In this document: in pieces, positions 25,380 through 35,023 of the stretch
Layout of the letters: every line of letters begins with the position of its first letter
Numbering within the stretch: position 1 is the first letter of the stretch
Source: Planococcus salinarum
Lineage (GTDB): Bacteria > Bacillota > Bacilli > Bacillales_A > Planococcaceae
DNA: 64,000 nucleotides
Assembly (NCBI RefSeq): GCF_007004625.1
Contig: NZ_VIFV01000008.1
Span: forward strand, 1 to 64,000
Reading direction: 5' to 3'
The notes under the pieces: model-generated
Seen by the model: only the letters and a program-made list of their open reading frames with translations
Databases searched by the model: none
What the model was told of the DNA's origin: nothing
Program-made: the position numbers and the translations under genes

Positions 25380-26417
25380 TTGAATTTTGCCATAATAGGT
25401 TGCGGATTCATCGCAAAAAAACACGCATTAGCAATAGATAAAATTTCAAATGCAAATTTAATAGCCGTTTGTGATAGAGTACCGGAAATGATGGGTTTTT
25501 ATTCAGAAACTTATGGGGCTAAAGCTTATGTCGACTCAACCGAAATGCTTAAAGACCCATTAATTGATATAGTCTGTATTTGTACACCAAGTGGCTTACA
25601 TGCACCAATAGCCGAAGAAGTAGCAAGAGCAAAAAAACATATTGTAATGGAAAAACCAATTGCGATGACGCTTGAAGAAACAGACCGTATTATAAATGCT
25701 TCAGAGTTGAATGGGGTAAAACTTACAGTTGTACATCCTAATCGATTTAGAACAGTGGTGCAGGAAACGAAAAAAATTCTAGATCAAAATCTTTTAGGGA
25801 AGATAAGTCATGCTAATTGTCTGGTGAATTGGAATCGTGGTCAAGAATACTATGATCAAGCCCCTTGGCGTGGTACAAAAACTCACGATGGTGGCGTTCT
25901 AATGAACCAAGCAATTCATAACTTAGATTTACTATTATGGTTTATTGGAAAACCGACAGAAGTGTTTAGTATGGAAGCTACTCGTTTAAGGAATATAGAG
26001 GCCGAAGATGTATCTACCGGGGTCGTTCGTTTTGAAAATGGAGTTTTGGCAAACATTCAAGCTTCAACTACTGTTTATCCAAAAAACTACGAAGAATCTA
26101 TTACTATTTTTGGAGAAAAAGGTACATTGAAAATTGGTGGAACAAATGCTTTGCATTTTGAAAAATTGGAAGTTGAAGATTTAGAAGATGCCGAAATTCA
26201 AGAAATAATAAATCGAGTTGAACAAGATCCGTGGGGAACTCCAGGGCACCAAAGAATCATCGAAGAAATGATTTTTGCGATACAGAATAATAAAGAACCA
26301 GCTGTAACTGGAGAAGATGGTAAACGAGCTTTAAAATTAGTATTAGCATTTTATGAATCCGCTGCATCAAAAAGACTTGTAAATATTTTATTGGAAAAAA
26401 GAGAGGTTTCAAAATGA
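25380..26417 (+). CDS. Gfo/Idh/MocA-family sugar dehydrogenase (WbpB/WlbA type)
   Basis: A 345-residue NAD(P)-binding enzyme: FAIIGCGFIAKKHALAI Rossmann motif, EKPIAMTLEE with the family Lys, and GGVLMNQAIHNLDLL with the catalytic His. Placed next to WbpA-, WbpD- and WbpE-like genes, it is predicted to oxidise C3 of UDP-GlcNAcA. The TTG start at 25380 has GAGGATGAG upstream. Its stop overlaps the next start (ATGA at 26414). Confidence 0.88.
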   Translation: MNFAIIGCGFIAKKHALAIDKISNANLIAVCDRVPEMMGFYSETYGAKAYVDSTEMLKDPLIDIVCICTPSGLHAPIAEEVARAKKHIVMEKPIAMTLEETDRIINASELNGVKLTVVHPNRFRTVVQETKKILDQNLLGKISHANCLVNWNRGQEYYDQAPWRGTKTHDGGVLMNQAIHNLDLLLWFIGKPTEVFSMEATRLRNIEAEDVSTGVVRFENGVLANIQASTTVYPKNYEESITIFGEKGTLKIGGTNALHFEKLEVEDLEDAEIQEIINRVEQDPWGTPGHQRIIEEMIFAIQNNKEPAVTGEDGKRALKLVLAFYESAASKRLVNILLEKREVSK

Positions 26418-27736
26418 ATAAATTAGAGGGACTAGAAGAATTATTAATTAATAAATTGAATACTAAAAACGCAACAATAGGAGTTGTTGGCCTAGGCTAT
26501 GTTGGTTTGCCACTTGCTGTTGAAAAAGCTAAAGCAGGATTTAATGTGATTGGCTTTGATGTACAAGAAGAAAAAGTGAAAAGTGTGAATGATGGTATTA
26601 ATTATATAGGAGATGTTTTGCCAGCTGATTTGGAGTCTTTGGTACTATCAGGAAAGCTAAAAGCTACTTCTGATTACTCTTTCATTAAAGAAGTGGATGC
26701 AGTAGCAATTTGCGTACCTACTCCTTTGGATATTTATAAGCAGCCTAATATGTCTTATGTAGAAAGTTCTGCTAGAGCAATTTCTGCTAATTTCACCAAA
26801 GGAACATTAATTGTTTTAGAAAGTACTACCTACCCTGGAACCACTGCAGAGCTGATTAAACCAATATTAGAAGAATCTGGAATGGTATGTGGAGAAGACT
26901 TCTTCTTGGCTTATTCACCAGAGCGGGTTGACCCGGGAAATAAAGAATTTAATACAAAAAATACTCCTAAAGTAGTTGGTGGAATTACCCGAAACTGCAC
27001 AGAAGTAGCTGCAGCAATGTATAGAGCAGTATTAGATGGCGATGTTCATGAGGTTTCGAGTCCTGCAGTAGCAGAAATGGAAAAGCTATTAGAGAACACA
27101 TTTAGAAATATAAATGTAGCTCTAGCAAATGAAATGGCTATTCTTTGCAATAAAATGGGAATAGATGTATGGGAAGTAATTGATGCGGCAGCTTCAAAAC
27201 CTTATGGATTTATGCCGTTTTATCCTGGTCCAGGGTTGGGTGGTCATTGTATACCTATTGATCCATGGTATCTGACTTGGAAAGCCCGAGAGTATAATTA
27301 CCATACAAAATTGATAGAAACTGCTGGGGAAATTAATGATAGTATGCCAGATTTTGTTGTTCAACGATGTGCTGAAATTTTAAACATACAAGGAAAAGCA
27401 TTGAATGGATCGAAAATTTTAGTGCTTGGAGTAGCTTACAAAAAAAATATTGATGATTATAGAGAGTCTCCTGTACTTCCGATATTAGAAAGATTAACAA
27501 ATTCGGGTTCTGAATGGAAAGTTGTTGATCCTTACATACCTAGTTTCAAATTCCAAGGAGATGTAGTGGATACAGTGTCACTGACAAAAGAAAACCTGGA
27601 AGAATCAGATTTGATTTTAATCACAACTAATCACAGTAATTTTAATTACGATTTAATCTTATCATCCAATTCGTATATTTTAGATACTAGAAATTCATAT
27701 CAAAATTTAACGAAAGATAAATACTATAAAATATAA
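26414..27736 (+). CDS. UDP-N-acetylglucosamine 6-dehydrogenase (WbpA-like)
   Basis: A 440-residue UDP-sugar dehydrogenase. NAD motif VVGLGYVGLPLAVEKAKAG, VPTPLDIYKQPNMSYV, ESTTYPGTT and the catalytic Cys loop GGHCIPIDPWYL are all present. The full N-, central and C-domain layout is intact (VLGVAYKKNIDDYRESP). It would make UDP-GlcNAcA, the first step of the diacetamido-uronic acid pathway. It overlaps the preceding gene by 4 bp, so the two are translationally coupled. Confidence 0.92.
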   Translation: MNKLEGLEELLINKLNTKNATIGVVGLGYVGLPLAVEKAKAGFNVIGFDVQEEKVKSVNDGINYIGDVLPADLESLVLSGKLKATSDYSFIKEVDAVAICVPTPLDIYKQPNMSYVESSARAISANFTKGTLIVLESTTYPGTTAELIKPILEESGMVCGEDFFLAYSPERVDPGNKEFNTKNTPKVVGGITRNCTEVAAAMYRAVLDGDVHEVSSPAVAEMEKLLENTFRNINVALANEMAILCNKMGIDVWEVIDAAASKPYGFMPFYPGPGLGGHCIPIDPWYLTWKAREYNYHTKLIETAGEINDSMPDFVVQRCAEILNIQGKALNGSKILVLGVAYKKNIDDYRESPVLPILERLTNSGSEWKVVDPYIPSFKFQGDVVDTVSLTKENLEESDLILITTNHSNFNYDLILSSNSYILDTRNSYQNLTKDKYYKI

Positions 27737-27761
27737 GTTCTTCAAGATAAGGAAGGTGTTT

Positions 27762-28358
27762 ATGACTACTTACTTTGTTCATGAAAGTAGCTATATAGAC
27801 GATAATGTAACAATTGGTGTAGGAACTAAAGTTTGGCATTTCAGCCATATTCATAAAGGATCTAAAATAGGAGAAAATTGCTCATTAGGACAAAATGTAA
27901 ATATTGGTAATAATGTTCTTGTGGGTAATGGAGTGAAAATTCAAAATAATGTATCTGTTTATGAAGGAGTAATATTAGAAGACTATGTTTTCTGTGGTCC
28001 CTCAATGGTATTTACTAATGATTTAACACCTAGAAGTAAATATCCTAAAGGAAAAGAAGGCTATAAACAGACGCTAGTTAAATATGGAGCATCTATAGGG
28101 GCAAACGCAACTATAGTATGTGGAAATATAATTGGAAAATGGGCAATGGTAGCTTCTGGAGCAGTGGTGACTAAAAATGTACTTGATCATGCTCTTATGG
28201 CTGGAATACCAGCAAAGCAAATTGGATGGGTATGTGAATGTGGCAGTGTGCTAAAACAAGATTTGACATGTAATGAATGCAGCAGAGCGTATCACGTTTT
28301 AGACAATGGGTTAAATGATCTTTTGGAATGTAACGGAGGTTGCGGAAATGGAATTTAG
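27762..28358 (+). CDS. WbpD-like N-acetyltransferase with a zinc-ribbon-like tail
   Basis: About 198 residues with hexapeptide repeats from residue 5 to about 155 (SYIDDNVTIGVGTKVWHFSH, FCGPSMVFTNDLTPRSKYP). It resembles UDP-2-acetamido-3-amino-glucuronate 3-N-acetyltransferase. The C-terminus has four spaced cysteines, CECG...CNEC (about residues 165-184), a likely zinc ribbon. The ATG at 27762 with AAGGAAGG upstream is preferred to the GTG at 27756. Confidence 0.88.
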   Translation: MTTYFVHESSYIDDNVTIGVGTKVWHFSHIHKGSKIGENCSLGQNVNIGNNVLVGNGVKIQNNVSVYEGVILEDYVFCGPSMVFTNDLTPRSKYPKGKEGYKQTLVKYGASIGANATIVCGNIIGKWAMVASGAVVTKNVLDHALMAGIPAKQIGWVCECGSVLKQDLTCNECSRAYHVLDNGLNDLLECNGGCGNGI

Positions 28359-29478
28359 AGATTTAAAGAGTCAGTATCAAAGATATAAAACTGAAATAGA
28401 TACAGCTATTCAAAATGTACTAGACGTTGGAAGTTTCGTTGGTGGATCGGAAGTTAAAGAATTAGAAACTAAACTAAGTGAGTATGTAGGAGTAAAGCAT
28501 TGTATTACATGTGCAAATGGTACAGAAGCTATGACATTATTGATGATGGCATGGGATATAAAAGAAGGTGACGCTGTATTTGTTCCTGATTTCACTTTTT
28601 TTTCAACTGGAGAGATTGTTTCATTTAGAGGTGCTACTCCCGTATTTGTAGATGTTGATCGTGATACATACAATATGGATCCTGTTAAGTTGAAACAAGC
28701 AATTTTAAAAACATTAAAAGAAGGTGTTTTAATACCTAAAGTAATTATACCTGTGGATTTGTTTGGACTTCCTGCAAATTACTTGGAAATTATGAATATT
28801 GCAGAGGAATTTAAACTAAAGGTATTGGAGGATGGTGCGCAAGGTTTCGGAGGTAGCATTGAGGGAGAAAAAGCATGTAGTTTTGGTCATGCAGCAACAA
28901 CTTCTTTCTTTCCGGCTAAACCTCTAGGTTGTTATGGAGATGGTGGGTCTATTTTTACAAATGATGATCGTCTAGCGAAGCTTATTAGATCTTTAAAGGT
29001 ACACGGACAAGGTGAAGATAAGTATGATAATGTAAGAATAGGAGTCAATTCAAGATTAGATACTATTCAAGCAGCTGTATTATTAATTAAGTTAAAAGCT
29101 TTCGAAAACCACGAGGTTAAAGATGTCAATCAAGTAGCAGAAATGTATAATAATAGATTGCAAGGCGTGGAAAAACAAATTATTCCAAAAGGTTACACCT
29201 CAAGTTATGCACAATATACGATTAAATTAAAAAATATAAACCAACGTGACAGTTTACAAAACCTATTAAAAGAAAGTGGCATACCAAGCATGATTTATTA
29301 CGCTAAGCCAATGCATAAACAAAAAGCTTTTTCAGAGTTGAATTTTGTGAATGAGGATTTCAAAGTCACAAATGAATTATGTGATACTGTACTATCACTT
29401 CCTATGCATCCTTACATGTCTAGTAATGATATTGATGACGTATGTCGTATTGTAAATGAATACGTTTGTAAATTTTGA
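28348..29478 (+). CDS. WbpE-like PLP-dependent sugar aminotransferase
   Basis: A 376-residue DegT/DnrJ/EryC1 enzyme with EDGAQGFGGSIEG and the Schiff-base Lys in FFPAKPLGCYGDGG. It would aminate the 3-keto sugar made by the WbpB-like protein. The ATG at 28348 has GGAGG 8 bp upstream and lies inside the end of the WbpD-like gene (11 bp overlap). A longer frame to 28315 is a read-through without a site. Confidence 0.92.
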   Translation: MEFRDLKSQYQRYKTEIDTAIQNVLDVGSFVGGSEVKELETKLSEYVGVKHCITCANGTEAMTLLMMAWDIKEGDAVFVPDFTFFSTGEIVSFRGATPVFVDVDRDTYNMDPVKLKQAILKTLKEGVLIPKVIIPVDLFGLPANYLEIMNIAEEFKLKVLEDGAQGFGGSIEGEKACSFGHAATTSFFPAKPLGCYGDGGSIFTNDDRLAKLIRSLKVHGQGEDKYDNVRIGVNSRLDTIQAAVLLIKLKAFENHEVKDVNQVAEMYNNRLQGVEKQIIPKGYTSSYAQYTIKLKNINQRDSLQNLLKESGIPSMIYYAKPMHKQKAFSELNFVNEDFKVTNELCDTVLSLPMHPYMSSNDIDDVCRIVNEYVCKF

Positions 29479-29504
29479 ATTATTTTATGTTAAGAGGTGA
29501 TTAA

Positions 29505-30611
29505 GTGAAAATTCTTTTTTTGGCCAATGCCGCTAGTATACATACAGTTAGGTGGGTAAATTCCTTAGTAGATAGAAACCATGAGGTTCATTTGGTCTTT
29601 AACAAAGGAAATGAACCTACTTGTAACAAAATTAATAGTAAAGTAATTATTCATAAGCTTAAATATTCTGGTACTAAAGGGTACTTTGTTAATACGTTAG
29701 AATTGAAAAAATATTTTAAAAAAATAAAGCCCGATGTTGTAAATGCACATTACGCTAGCGGATATGGTGTATTAGCGAGATTATCTAAATTAAGTCCGTT
29801 GATCTTGTCAGTTTGGGGTAGTGATGTATACAGTTTTCCGTATCGAAATTCATTTAGCAAGAAATTGGTGGTCGAAAACTTATTATATGCGGATAAAATT
29901 GCTTCTACTAGTTATTGTATGGCAGAACAAGTCAAAAACTTGATGAACGTTAATAAAGAGAATATTTTCATTACACCTTTTGGTGTAGATTTGGAGAAGT
30001 TTAAAAAACGAAATATAATGAAAAAAAACGATAATATTTTAATCGGAAATATTAAAACTTTATCCCCAACTTATGGCATAGATATTTTGATTAAATCAAT
30101 AAGAGTGTTAATGGACAGTTTGAATGAAAAAAACTTATCGGAAGTAGCTGGAAAAATAAAAGTTTATATTTATGGTGAAGGAAATCAAAAAAATGAGCTA
30201 GAGAAGTTGATTGAAACACTTCGATTGGAGAAGATTGTATATTTAAAAGGCAGTATACCGAATGATAAAGTTCCTAATGCTTTAGAAGAATTAGATATAT
30301 TTTGTGTAACAAGTTTAACTGAAAGCTTTGGTGTTGCTGTGGTTGAGGCGATGGCTATGGAACTTCCTGTGGTAGCTACTGATGCAGATGGCTTTAAGGA
30401 AATAATTAACCACGAAAACACTGGATTTATTGTAGAAAGAAATAATATTGATAAAATAGCAAATGCTTTAGAAAAATTGGTTCTTAATGAAAATTTAAGA
30501 GTAAGTATGGGAATTAAGGGCAGAGAAAGAGTCATAGAACAGTACGATTGGGAAAAGAATGTTGATGCAATGATAGGCTTATATACTAATTTGGAAATAA
30601 AAAGATCATGA
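29505..30611 (+). CDS. GT4-family glycosyltransferase
   Basis: A 368-residue GT-B glycosyltransferase: N-terminal ANAASIHTVRWVNSLVDRNH, the SVWGSDVY segment, and C-terminal YGEGNQKNELEKLI and SLTESFGVAVVEAMAMELPV with the conserved ESFG and EAMA donor-binding residues. It would add the next sugar of the repeat unit. The GTG start has AGAGGTGATT directly upstream. Confidence 0.92.
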   Translation: MKILFLANAASIHTVRWVNSLVDRNHEVHLVFNKGNEPTCNKINSKVIIHKLKYSGTKGYFVNTLELKKYFKKIKPDVVNAHYASGYGVLARLSKLSPLILSVWGSDVYSFPYRNSFSKKLVVENLLYADKIASTSYCMAEQVKNLMNVNKENIFITPFGVDLEKFKKRNIMKKNDNILIGNIKTLSPTYGIDILIKSIRVLMDSLNEKNLSEVAGKIKVYIYGEGNQKNELEKLIETLRLEKIVYLKGSIPNDKVPNALEELDIFCVTSLTESFGVAVVEAMAMELPVVATDADGFKEIINHENTGFIVERNNIDKIANALEKLVLNENLRVSMGIKGRERVIEQYDWEKNVDAMIGLYTNLEIKRS

Positions 30612-30678
30612 TATTTTTAATCATTGACTGTTTTGCGAAAATTATTTCTTACAATAAATTTTGAGAGCGAGTTTAATT

Positions 30679-31893
30679 ATGAATATTAAAAAAGAAAACG
30701 TAAATTCGAAGGAAAAATCTATGTTTATAATAAGTACTTTCTTATTTATAACTTCCTTTTTATTAATTGGTTTAAATAATTCTAAAGAATTCTCAAATAT
30801 TGGATTTATAATGATCGGGGTTTTACTGGTATTTTATTTTTGTTTTTTCCTGCTAAATATAGTGAAAAGAAAGTATATTTTGAAAAAAGAGAAATGGATT
30901 TTCTTATTATCTTTCTTATATGTAATGGTTTATTTTAGCGGAATTTTTGTTGATATAAATATGGCTTCTATTACCAATGTAATCCAAGTTTTAATGGTAG
31001 TTTTATTTTTTTTAGGAGTTACTTACATACCCTTAAATAAAATAAATGAAAGAATAGTCTTTGTTATAATTTCGGGATTTTTATTTTTTCACTTATTTTG
31101 GTGGATAACTCAAGGGTTTCCTTCATCTTTTAAAGGAGCTGTGGCAAACCCCAATTCTTTTGGCGGATATATAGTCTTTCTATTAGGAATAATGTTCATA
31201 TTTTATAAGGCAAAAAGTAAAAAGTCTATTTTTATAGTAACTATACCTACCTTAATAGGCATTTGTTTATTGTTTCTTTCAGGCTCACGTTCTGTCTTAC
31301 TCGTTGCACTTACTTTCTTAATAACCTATTATTTATGGCCGATTTTTGCTAAAAAGAGACTTATTTTTAACGCTTATTTTATAGTTTTAACAGGTATAAT
31401 TTTTATTTTCACTTATATTTATCCGAAACTTTCTACTTTATCTATTGGAAAGGATTTAAATAATTATTCTTTCAAATATACTGGAAAAACATTTTTCTCA
31501 GGAAGACAATATATTTGGGGAGATTTAATTAATGTGATTGATGAAAAGCTTTTATGGGGATATGGATCTGCAGCTTCTCCTTCATCTTTAGTTGCAAGTG
31601 GATTATCGGCCCATAATTTTTATCTTCAAACAGCTTTACAAGTAGGGTTTTTGGGGATTTCTGTACTTTTTCTTCTATTCTTATCAGTGTGGAATTACTT
31701 ATATTTAGCTAAGCTTCATAGTAAAGTAAGAATTATTGGATCTTTATTTTTAGGTGTTTTAGTTTATTTAGTGTTTGAAGTTTCGCTAACTCAAAATAAC
31801 CTGGCGATAGCGCTTTTACAATGGTTAATTATTGGTTTAGGAGTAAATTATACAAGAAAAAGCTTGCTATCCAAAGCTGAAATTAAAGTTTGA
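30679..31893 (+). CDS. O-antigen ligase/polymerase-like membrane protein (Wzy type)
   Basis: About 404 residues with roughly eleven membrane helices and a large external loop (about 255-305) that contains TGKTFFSGRQYIWGDL and WGYGSA...LSAHNFYLQ. Those residues are typical of the O-antigen ligase/Wzy superfamily. It would polymerise repeat units outside the membrane. Start ATG 30679 was preferred to TTG 30661; neither has a strong ribosome site. Confidence 0.85.
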   Translation: MNIKKENVNSKEKSMFIISTFLFITSFLLIGLNNSKEFSNIGFIMIGVLLVFYFCFFLLNIVKRKYILKKEKWIFLLSFLYVMVYFSGIFVDINMASITNVIQVLMVVLFFLGVTYIPLNKINERIVFVIISGFLFFHLFWWITQGFPSSFKGAVANPNSFGGYIVFLLGIMFIFYKAKSKKSIFIVTIPTLIGICLLFLSGSRSVLLVALTFLITYYLWPIFAKKRLIFNAYFIVLTGIIFIFTYIYPKLSTLSIGKDLNNYSFKYTGKTFFSGRQYIWGDLINVIDEKLLWGYGSAASPSSLVASGLSAHNFYLQTALQVGFLGISVLFLLFLSVWNYLYLAKLHSKVRIIGSLFLGVLVYLVFEVSLTQNNLAIALLQWLIIGLGVNYTRKSLLSKAEIKV

Positions 31894-31919
31894 AATAATA
31901 GTTTAGGAGTAAAAATATT

Positions 31920-32441
31920 ATGAAAAACTTGTTGCAAATAACCATTATTCTTCTTTTTAAATTTGTGAATACTTTTGTTAAAATTTTTTCTTTTGCAAAA
32001 GGTCTGTCTAATTCCTTTTCGGTTAATCAAAAAGATAAGAAAAGAATGTCGAAAATAGGTCCGAATGTAAAGCTAAGTTATCCCGGAAACATTTATATAG
32101 GAACTAATTCTTATATAAACGGTGGTCACTTTAAAGCGAGTAAAAATGCAAAAATAGTAATAGGTGATGATTGCTTAATTTCATTTGAAGTTCACATGAG
32201 AACAGACATGCATAATTACGCGGACAAAAATACTTTGATAAAGAATCAAGGTAGTATAGAAAAAGATATAATTGTGGGTGATGATGTGTGGATAGGTTAT
32301 GGGGCTCAAATATTGTCTGGAGTAAAAATCGGGAGAGGCGTAGTCATAGCTGCTGGAAGTATTGTAACTAAAGACATTGAAGAATATTCAGTGGTAGCTG
32401 GAGTTCCGGCGAAAATTATAAAATATAGAGAAATAATATAG
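31920..32441 (+). CDS. Hexapeptide O-acetyltransferase
   Basis: A 173-residue hexapeptide-repeat acyltransferase with an amphipathic hydrophobic N-terminus ([11 protein letters not shown]). The core has the DMHNYADK catalytic-His region and [20 protein letters not shown], ending AGVPAKII. It resembles colanic-acid/serine-type acetyltransferases and probably O-acetylates the polysaccharide precursor. Confidence 0.85.
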   Translation: MKNLLQITIILLFKFVNTFVKIFSFAKGLSNSFSVNQKDKKRMSKIGPNVKLSYPGNIYIGTNSYINGGHFKASKNAKIVIGDDCLISFEVHMRTDMHNYADKNTLIKNQGSIEKDIIVGDDVWIGYGAQILSGVKIGRGVVIAAGSIVTKDIEEYSVVAGVPAKIIKYREII

Positions 32442-32466
32442 TGAACTTAATTTATATAAGGATGAA

Positions 32467-33996
32467 ATGGTGGGAGTTATGAGGAGAACAGCTGCATTAT
32501 TAATGGTCATAACTCTTTTCTCTAAAGTCATCGGTTTTGCTAGAGAGATTTCTTTATCTTATTTTTATGGGGCCTCAAATATTAGTGATGCATATTATAT
32601 CGCTCTAACAATACCAGATGTAATATTTTCGTTTATAATACTGGGAATCGCTACAGGCTTTATTCCAATGTACACAAAAATAGAGAATAAATCGGGCGTA
32701 ATTGAAAGTCATAAATTTACAAGTAATCTTATAAATATTTTAACGATTTTTAGTTTGTTTTTAGTAATAGTAGTAGAAATGTTTTCTTTACAGTTAGTTA
32801 AAATATTTGCTTCAGGCTTCGACGAAGAAACTATGCTTTTAGCAAGTAATTTCACAAAAGTTACTGTCCTAGGAATTTTTTTTACTGGTATTATCTATAT
32901 ATTAAATGGTTTTCTTCAGATCAATAAAAATTTTATTGTTCCGGCATTATTTGGTTTTGTTTATAATTTTTTTATTATACTTTCAATATTCTTGAGTTAT
33001 AAATATGATTTAATACTATTATCTGTAGGAAGCGTAGCAGCATTGTTTTTTCAACTTCTATTATTACTATTTTTCACGAGAAAAAATGGTTTCAAATACA
33101 CCTTAAGTTTAGATTTTAAAAATAAACATGTAATTCAAATGATGAAGTTATCAATCCCTTTAATTTTAGGAGTTTCTGTTAATCAAATAAATATACTTAT
33201 TAATAAAACATTAGCTTCTCAGGTTGCCATTGGAGGAATATCTGCATTAAATTATGCGGATAGAATCAATTCCTTCATATTGACCATTATAGTTATGTCA
33301 ATTTCAACAGCTATTTACCCTAGCCTATCTAAAGCTGCAGAAGAAAAAAAAATTCAAAATTTCAAAAGAATAATATTTGAATCAATAGGGGCTATAAACA
33401 TTTTAATTATACCTGCAGCTACAGGACTCATGATATTTTCTGCACCTATTGTTACATTGCTTTTTGGAAGAGGAGCCTTTGACGCTGAGGCAATTTCGTT
33501 AACGTCACAAGCATTATTTTTCTATTCCATTGGAATGTTAGGTATTGGTCTTAGAGAAATATTATCAAAAGCATTTTATTCTCATCAAGATACAAAAACT
33601 CCTATGATGAATGCTGTTATAGGAGTGCTAATTAACATTATTTTGAGTTTTGTATTTTCCAAATACTTAGGTATAGGCGGACTTGCATTAGCAACTAGTA
33701 TATCGGCTTTTGTTACTACAGGCTTATTATTTTATAGTTTAAGAAGAAAGTTCGGATCATTGGATAGTAAAAAAGCAGCGATATCCCTAATTAAAATACT
33801 TATAGCATCTATACTTATGGGTGGTATATCTAAATTCACCTATAGTTATTTGATTTTAGAGTATAATAATAGTATAGTATTACTTTTTTCAATGGTTGTT
33901 GCTACTTTAATTTATTTAACGTTAATCTATATATTGAAAGTAGAGGAATTTTATACTCTCATCAACTTAATAAGAGGGAAAATGAAGAGAGCGTAA
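32467..33996 (+). CDS. MurJ/MviN-family flippase (Wzx role)
   Basis: A 509-residue polytopic protein with about 13-14 helices and MurJ-like features: ALLMVITLFSKVIGFAREI at the N-terminus, GFLQINKNF and LLFGRGAFDAEAI. Within this locus, where no other flippase is seen, it probably exports the lipid-linked repeat unit. The ATG at 32467 (AAGGATGA upstream) was chosen; ATG 32479 is possible. It is the last gene of the low-GC block and ends before a strong terminator. Confidence 0.88.
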   Translation: MVGVMRRTAALLMVITLFSKVIGFAREISLSYFYGASNISDAYYIALTIPDVIFSFIILGIATGFIPMYTKIENKSGVIESHKFTSNLINILTIFSLFLVIVVEMFSLQLVKIFASGFDEETMLLASNFTKVTVLGIFFTGIIYILNGFLQINKNFIVPALFGFVYNFFIILSIFLSYKYDLILLSVGSVAALFFQLLLLLFFTRKNGFKYTLSLDFKNKHVIQMMKLSIPLILGVSVNQINILINKTLASQVAIGGISALNYADRINSFILTIIVMSISTAIYPSLSKAAEEKKIQNFKRIIFESIGAINILIIPAATGLMIFSAPIVTLLFGRGAFDAEAISLTSQALFFYSIGMLGIGLREILSKAFYSHQDTKTPMMNAVIGVLINIILSFVFSKYLGIGGLALATSISAFVTTGLLFYSLRRKFGSLDSKKAAISLIKILIASILMGGISKFTYSYLILEYNNSIVLLFSMVVATLIYLTLIYILKVEEFYTLINLIRGKMKRA

Positions 33997-34051
33997 AATA
34001 CCTTGTATAAATGTAAGCGTCCAATAACGAACACCTAGTTTCTTAGAAAAG

Positions 34052-34092
34052 AAAATGCTTTCCCGATTTATTCTCGGAAAGGCATTTTTTTA
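34052..34092. terminator. Terminator at the end of the polysaccharide locus
   Basis: AAAATGCTTTCC pairs with GGAAAGGCATTTTTT around a loop. It can end the plus-strand operon and overlaps the 3' end of the IS66 fragment on the other strand. Confidence 0.8.
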
Positions 34093-34651
34093 TTTTTTCT
34101 TTTGGATATAACAGTCTTTCGGAAGATTCTTCGACCACGGCATCAGGTGATCGATCTCCAGTTCCCCATTCATATCGAGCTGCGGAAGTTCTTCGAAAAG
34201 AAACTGAAGGTAGAAAAATGGATTCAAGCCATTCTCTTTGGCTGTCTCTACGAGACTGTAAGCGATGGCGCTTGATTTCGCCCCATTCGTTGATACGGCG
34301 AACAGCCAATTCTTTCGTCCGATGACGAATGGTTTAATCGACCGTTCAGCGCGATTATTATCGATCTCAATACGGCCGTCTTTCATAAACGTTGTCAGCT
34401 TGTGCCACTGATTCAATGAATACGTGATGGCTTTACCGGTTGCGGATTGAGGCGCAATGATTTCTTTTTGTTCATTTAACCATGCCAAATAAGCATCCAG
34501 CACAGGCTGACTGTCTTTTTGGCGTATTTCTAACCGCTCTTTTGCGTCCAGCTTCTTGATTTTTCGTTCAATCGCGAACAATTGGTTACAGAAGTTGAAT
34601 CCCTTTTTGGCAATCGTCGATCGGGTGGCACTTGATGATGGACTCTTCAAG
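34090..34651 (-). pseudogene. IS66-family transposase, C-terminal fragment
   Basis: About 185 residues of the IS66 transposase C-terminus remain: FCNQLFAIE, DSQPVLDAYLAWL, DGRIEIDNNRAERSIKPFVIGRKNWLFA with the last catalytic-domain residues, and SLVETAKENGLNPFFYLQFLF. The N-terminal two-thirds are missing. The break coincides with the left end of a family A repeat at about 34652-34658; the reading frame continues into the repeat only by chance. Confidence 0.88.
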
Positions 34652-34657
34652 ATAAAA

Positions 34658-34826
34658 TCGCGCCCCTGTGACAAAGACGATTCAGTGTATTCACAACAAT
34701 TGAATGCGAAAAAAACGATGTCCAAGAACCCCAAGGGTTTTGGGCATTGGTTTCTGTTTAATTATCGAAATATTCAAATAGTCATAAATGCGCGGGACAC
34801 AGGGACAATCTGGGAACTGCTGGAAA
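34658..34826. repeat. Structured repeat family A, copy 1
   Basis: Family A starts TCGCGCCCCTGTG and ends GACACAGGGACAATCTGGGA followed by ACTGCTGGAAA. The motifs CCCTGTGTC and GACACAGGG near the two ends are inverted, and the middle has an imperfect hairpin. It abuts the truncated IS66 gene. Confidence 0.75.
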
Positions 34827-34873
34827 TCTCCGGACAAGAATTTAGAAGGAAAATTGAATTGGTCAGTAAGTGA

Positions 34874-34918
34874 AATCACCCTTGAAAACGATCTGTTTTC
34901 AAGGGTGATTTTTTCTTT
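34874..34918 (+). terminator. Hairpin terminator beside the IS21 element
   Basis: AATCACCCTTGAAAAC pairs with GTTTTCAAGGGTGATT, followed by TTTTCTTTT. No plus-strand gene directly precedes it; it may be left from one disrupted by insertions. Confidence 0.7.
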
Positions 34919-35023
34919 TCAAAAGAAATTAATTATTTTAATTGAACAATTGTGTAATGCAATAGAAAAGTGCAGAAGAATGCAATGGAAAGTACAGAAG
35001 CTTGCCAGTCTTCCTTTTTATCA

